From: Syntrophomonas sp. UBA5288
GTDB lineage: Bacteria; Bacillota; Syntrophomonadia; Syntrophomonadales; Syntrophomonadaceae
Reading direction: 5' to 3'
DNA: 8,366 bases
NCBI GenBank assembly: GCA_002408445.1
Contig: DHSK01000094.1
Span: 10,267-18,632 of the forward strand
The number at the start of each line of letters is the position of its first letter. Position 1 is the first letter of the stretch. This document shows positions 6,132 through 8,366 of this stretch, one piece after another. The notes below the pieces were generated by a model. That model saw only the letters and a program-made list of their open reading frames with translations, was not told where the DNA came from and ran no database searches. The translations under genes were made by a program, and so were the position numbers.

Positions 6132-6614
6132 ATGCAAGCAAAACGCCGTTCCGAATCAGCTTTAACCATGACCCAGATTGTATTGCCCGCCCATGCTAAC
6201 CTGACCAACACTATGTACGGAGGGGAATTGATGAAACTAATGGACGCTGCTGCCGGGTTGGTAGGCATGCGTCACAGCCGGCGGAATGTAGTTACTGCCG
6301 GTACATCACAGATTTCATTTATTGAGCCTATTCTGGTGGGAGATCTTATATTCTGCAGGGCAGAACTGACTTATGTTGGACGCACTTCTATGGAAGCTTA
6401 TGTGGATGTAACGGCAGAAACGGTGATAGAAGGAATCACCAAGCATGTTTGTAAGGGCTATTTCTTTTTGGTGGCAATTGATGAAGACCATAGGCCCATC
6501 GAAGTACCACCGCTGGAAATAGAAAATGAGAAACAAAAACGTATCTTTGAAGATGCCAGAGCTCGCATAACTTATTCCAAAGAGCATGCCAGGACCTGGT
6601 TGTTACGCAGGTAA
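6132..6614 (+). CDS. Acyl-CoA thioesterase of the hotdog fold (YkhA/YciA-like)
   Basis: Cytosolic thioesterase, 160 residues, expected to hydrolyse acyl-CoA to free acid and CoA. The hotdog core is clear: ANLTNTMYGGELMKLMDAAAG (22-42), where N26, the GG at 30-31 and D38 sit in the positions of the family's active-site loop and helix; then HSRRNVVTAGTSQISFIEPI, GDLIFCRAELTYVGRTSMEAYVDV and CKGYFFLVAIDEDHRP. Similar B. subtilis YkhA is somewhat longer at its C-terminus. ATG 6132 is the only usable start, since a TGA lies two codons upstream in frame; AAGGAG (6113-6118) is 13 nt away, which is longer than ideal. The gene is alone between two terminators. In a fatty-acid-oxidising anaerobe it could balance CoA pools, but substrate is not readable here. 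Confidence 0.92.
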   Translation: MQAKRRSESALTMTQIVLPAHANLTNTMYGGELMKLMDAAAGLVGMRHSRRNVVTAGTSQISFIEPILVGDLIFCRAELTYVGRTSMEAYVDVTAETVIEGITKHVCKGYFFLVAIDEDHRPIEVPPLEIENEKQKRIFEDARARITYSKEHARTWLLRR

Positions 6615-6685
6615 TAATGAAAACCACCCGGACGCAATCATTGTTTTTAGAGTATCAGTGCCAGAAAAAATGGAATATAAATAGT

Positions 6686-6712
6686 AAAAACCACCTGTAG
6701 CAGGTGGTTTTT
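6686..6712. terminator. Bidirectional terminator between convergent genes
   Basis: AAAAACCACCTG (6686-6697) pairs perfectly over 12 bp with CAGGTGGTTTTT (6701-6712) around a 3-nt loop. Both arms end in a T-run on their own strand, so it serves the thioesterase on the plus strand and the HesB-like gene on the minus strand (25 nt after its stop). Confidence 0.92.
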
Positions 6713-6737
6713 AGCTTAATATACCTTTTATGATTCA

Positions 6738-7058
6738 TTAGCTACATGATGAACAGCCTCCACAGGAACTTTGCTGTACAGCAGGAACGATACGGAAGAG
6801 TATTTGGTCATCCCTTTTAACCGATTCGATGCTAAAGCCCTGGTATATATTACACAGGTCCTGGTCGGCTACGAATTGGATATCCTCTACCTTTTCCACT
6901 TTATCCAGGCCAGATGGCTCGTCCAGAGCCATGAAAAATGATGTGCCCCCTCAACCTCTGTTAGCGTTGATACGCAGACTGGTCGAAGTTAAGTTATGAT
7001 CTTTTAGAACCTGCTTTAAGTCTTGCATGGAGGAAGGGGATATAGTAATTAGTGCCAT
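6738..7058 (-). CDS. HesB/IscA-like selenoprotein (in-frame TGA read as selenocysteine)
   Basis: A 106-residue protein of the HesB/IscA-like family, which handles Fe-S clusters, iron or related metal/thiol chemistry in the cytosol. ATG 7058 follows AAAGGATG (7066-7073) by 7 nt. The frame reads MALITISPSSMQDLKQ..., has one TGA as codon 36 (6951-6953), and continues to TAA 6738-6740. Around the TGA the protein is NRG-U-GGTSFFMALDEPSG; relatives have G-C-GG-x-x-F-x-x-ALDEP, so the TGA replaces the first conserved Cys. The C-terminus CGGCSSCS keeps the other Cys ligands. A SECIS-like hairpin follows the TGA. Family resemblance holds on both sides of the TGA, which argues against a decayed gene. 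HesB-like selenoproteins are known from comparative genomics. The alternatives are a nonsense mutation or sequencing error, or translation of only the 64-residue part from ATG 6932, which would lack the metal-binding loop. The selA/B/C/D genes needed are not in the window. Confidence 0.85.
6914..6932 (-). promoter_or_regulatory. SECIS-like hairpin downstream of the TGA codon
   Basis: On the minus strand ATGGCTC (6932-6926) pairs perfectly over 7 bp with GAGCCAT (6920-6914) around the loop TGGAC. The loop has G at positions 2 and 3 and begins 25 nt after the TGA. Known rules for bacterial SECIS elements ask for a stem with a small apical loop, a G among its first two bases, and about 16-37 nt from UGA to loop; all are met. 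It lies inside the coding sequence, as bacterial SECIS elements do. Confidence 0.75.
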
Positions 7059-7156
7059 GTTTAATCATCCTTTCATGTTAAATTTGTTAAAAAGGCCTTT
7101 GGCTGGGATTCTTGGTTAGACTGTAATGTAGTTCGTAACCTCCCAGAGGTAACACG

Positions 7157-7173
7157 ATACCCCTATGGGGTAT
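7157..7173. promoter_or_regulatory. G-tract palindrome, probable CsoR/CstR-family operator
   Basis: ATACCCC-TAT-GGGGTAT is a perfect inverted repeat of 7 bp arms with a 3-bp centre. It overlaps the last two bases of the minus-strand -10 and covers the predicted start of the HesB-like transcript. The TACCC...GGGTA pattern and spacing resemble operators of CsoR-family repressors (copper, persulfide or nickel/cobalt sensing), as I recall them. The regulator gene is not in the window, so assignment rests on the pattern alone. Confidence 0.55.
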
Positions 7174-7201
7174 TATAACATTACATATGATCCTGCTACA
7201 A
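7172..7201 (-). promoter_or_regulatory. Promoter of the HesB-like selenoprotein gene
   Basis: On the minus strand TATAAT (7177-7172) is an exact -10, and TTGTAG (7201-7196) is a weak -35 (3 of 6) with an 18-nt spacer. Transcription would start near 7165, within the palindrome, giving a leader of about 107 nt. The leader contains an imperfect 8-bp hairpin (7146-7153 with 7135-7142). A weak -35 is typical of regulated promoters. Confidence 0.6.
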
Positions 7202-7275
7202 GTTTTTGATTTCTGTTCTAATTTAATACAAAATACTTAAAGTAGATAAATTGAAAAATTAAATGAAAACAAAAC

Positions 7276-7281
7276 AGGAGG
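7276..7281 (+). promoter_or_regulatory. Ribosome binding site that sets the start at 7287
   Basis: A perfect AGGAGG lies 5 nt before ATG 7287 and downstream of the in-frame ATG 7263, which has no Shine-Dalgarno of its own. Confidence 0.85.
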
Positions 7282-7286
7282 CAGAC

Positions 7287-8078
7287 ATGATAAATACGAA
7301 AAAAGTGCTGCAAAATATGCGGGCATGGGCACGGGAAGCAGGAAAGATGCAAATGCAGTGCCTGGGCAAGGTGCACTGTATTGATACCAAATCGAGCATG
7401 GTGGATCTGGTAACGGAAGTAGACCGTTCCTCGGAACGTATAATACTGGAGGGTATCGGGAGCAGTTACCCGGAACACGCTATTCTTTCTGAAGAACAAG
7501 GCCGCAATGAAATGGAATCCGATTACCTCTGGGTGGTTGACCCGCTGGACGGTACCACTAATTATGCCCAGGGTTTACCTATTTTTGCGGTATCCATAGC
7601 CTTGCAGTACCGTTGTCAAACTATAGCCGGATTGATTTATGCCCCGGTAATGGACCAGATGTTTGAGGTGGTGCGCGGGGAGTATGTCACTTTAAACGGC
7701 CGCAATATACAAGTGAGTCAGAAAAGCAAACTATCAGAATGTGTCCTGGCTACCGGTTTTCCTTATGACCGGGCCAGACATCCTGATAATAATGTAAATT
7801 ATGCCGCACGCATCATCCCTAAGGTCCTAGGATTGCGCCGTATGGGCTCGGCTGCCTATGACCTGGCCAATGTGGCAGCCGGGACCCTGGACGGGTACTG
7901 GGAATTGAATCTGAGCCCCTGGGACGTGGCGGCCGGTACCTTGATGGTGGAACAAGCAGGGGGCTGTATTCATTATCTGACTGACAAAAGGGGAGTTTCC
8001 CTCGTGGCCGGCAACAACATTATTGGCCGGACCATATGGGATGAAATTAAAGCCGAGGATCAGGAAGCCGGTTTATAA
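7287..8078 (+). CDS. Inositol monophosphatase family protein
   Basis: Mg-dependent sugar/inositol phosphatase of the IMPase superfamily, 263 residues from ATG 7287 (chosen over ATG 7263 because of the AGGAGG). The metal and phosphate site is complete: DLVTEVD (40-46), SEEQG with E69/E70, motif A DPLDGTTNY (85-93, metal ligands D85 and D88), and motif B around SPWDVAAGTLMVEQAGG (210-226) with D213. LRRMGSAAYDLANVAAGTLDG is also typical. The family includes inositol-1-phosphatase, fructose-1,6-bisphosphatase and related activities (SuhB-like); the substrate cannot be told from the sequence. It is transcribed divergently from the HesB-like gene. A plus-strand promoter is not clear: TTGATT (7206-7211) with CAAAAT (7229-7234) is a weak pair. 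Confidence 0.95.
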   Translation: MINTKKVLQNMRAWAREAGKMQMQCLGKVHCIDTKSSMVDLVTEVDRSSERIILEGIGSSYPEHAILSEEQGRNEMESDYLWVVDPLDGTTNYAQGLPIFAVSIALQYRCQTIAGLIYAPVMDQMFEVVRGEYVTLNGRNIQVSQKSKLSECVLATGFPYDRARHPDNNVNYAARIIPKVLGLRRMGSAAYDLANVAAGTLDGYWELNLSPWDVAAGTLMVEQAGGCIHYLTDKRGVSLVAGNNIIGRTIWDEIKAEDQEAGL

Positions 8079-8131
8079 TGGTAGGGGTGACCAAAGGCGT
8101 GCTTCAAAAACGAGGCCGCGGAATCACTATA

Positions 8132-8169
8132 CCGATAAAAAGGACTGCCCGGTGGCTGTCACCGGGCAG
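8132..8169 (-). terminator. Minus-strand terminator of the right-edge gene
   Basis: CTGCCCGGTG (8145-8154) pairs perfectly over 10 bp with CACCGGGCAG (8160-8169) around a 5-nt loop. On the minus strand it is followed by TCCTTTTTAT (T-run at 8141-8137), 27 nt after the stop of the minus-strand gene. On the plus strand there is no T-run, so it may stop IMPase transcription only poorly. Confidence 0.85.
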
Positions 8170-8195
8170 ATATCAGGGGTTAGAGGGATAACTGG

Positions 8196-8366
8196 TTAAT
8201 TCAGCGGACTTAAACTTATATCAACTATTTTCCAACGCTCGGATTTCTCCGCTGTAACCTGATATAGCCAGCAGTCGCCGGGACTATAACAATTGGAATA
8301 AATCCTGTCCAGGCGGGCAGTATGGTTATTAAGCTGAGTTATCCGGCAAAAGCTGCGGTCGGCTGA
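8196..8366 (-). CDS. C-terminal 56 residues of an unidentified minus-strand protein (5' end outside the window)
   Basis: The minus strand is open from the right edge to TAA at 8196-8198, encoding SADRSFCRITQ...CYSPGDCWLYQV...KIVDISLSPLN. It is followed by a good terminator, which supports a genuine gene end. The piece contains three Cys and two Trp and alternating beta-like hydrophobic stretches, but I do not recognise the family and name no function. The fragment is too short for common ORF length cut-offs. Confidence 0.65.
   Translation of the reverse strand, partial: SADRSFCRITQLNNHTARLDRIYSNCYSPGDCWLYQVTAEKSERWKIVDISLSPLN

Noticed and set aside
6738..6932. Taking the 64-residue C-terminal piece of the HesB-like gene as the full gene, or calling the locus a pseudogene.
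   Set aside because: The family sequence and a good ribosome binding site continue upstream of the TGA, the TGA sits at the conserved Cys, and a SECIS-like hairpin follows it. Recoding explains all of this better than decay.
8078..8191. A 37-codon plus-strand frame whose ATG overlaps the IMPase stop (TAATG).
   Set aside because: It has no Shine-Dalgarno, no recognisable protein character, and runs through the minus-strand terminator hairpin at 8145-8169. The overlap with the stop is probably chance.

Overview
The window looks like a chromosomal segment of an anaerobic, low-to-mid-GC Firmicute of class Clostridia. The dgt-dnaG-rpoD arrangement, Gram-positive ribosome binding sites (AGGAGG-like), a primary sigma factor of about 361 residues, CCA-encoding tRNA genes and a probable selenoprotein all fit a clostridial anaerobe. 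A Syntrophomonas-like organism is my guess from memory; genus cannot be proven from this stretch. No phage, IS element, CRISPR array or plasmid function was seen, so this is core chromosome.

Layout, left to right. Positions 1-42 hold the last codons of an upstream gene, followed by a terminator-like hairpin. A gene-poor stretch precedes a secreted peptidoglycan-binding/LysM protein (383-1246), which ends in a large compound terminator. A second gene-poor stretch leads into the information-processing block: dgt (1536-2591), dnaG (2676-4475) and rpoD (GTG start at 4462, overlapping dnaG by 14 nt). Then come four tRNA genes in two transcription units: Asn(GTT), with a perfect consensus promoter and its own terminator, and a CAT tRNA (better explained as Ile2 than Met), Glu(TTC) and Val(TAC), with a second promoter and terminator. 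A hotdog acyl-CoA thioesterase (6132-6614) follows and converges on a minus-strand gene through a shared bidirectional terminator.

The most interesting locus is that minus-strand gene, complement(6738-7058). It encodes a HesB/IscA-like protein of 106 residues. Its single in-frame TGA, codon 36, falls exactly where the family has its first conserved Cys (G-C-G-G...F...ALDEP). A hairpin with G in the apical loop starts 18 nt after the TGA, as expected for a bacterial SECIS. A standard gene caller cuts this gene to a 64-residue C-terminal piece. Its promoter carries a 17-bp G-tract palindrome (ATACCCCTATGGGGTAT) over the -10/start region that resembles CsoR/CstR-family operators. That suggests a regulated, metal- or sulfur-responsive selenoprotein.

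Divergent from it is an inositol-monophosphatase-family gene (7287-8078). At the right edge a minus-strand gene enters the window (8196-8366, 5' end missing) and ends at a strong minus-strand terminator. How the pieces fit: dgt, dnaG and rpoD couple dNTP handling, replication priming and housekeeping transcription; the tRNAs serve translation; the HesB-like protein probably serves Fe-S or metal handling; the thioesterase and phosphatase are ordinary metabolic genes.
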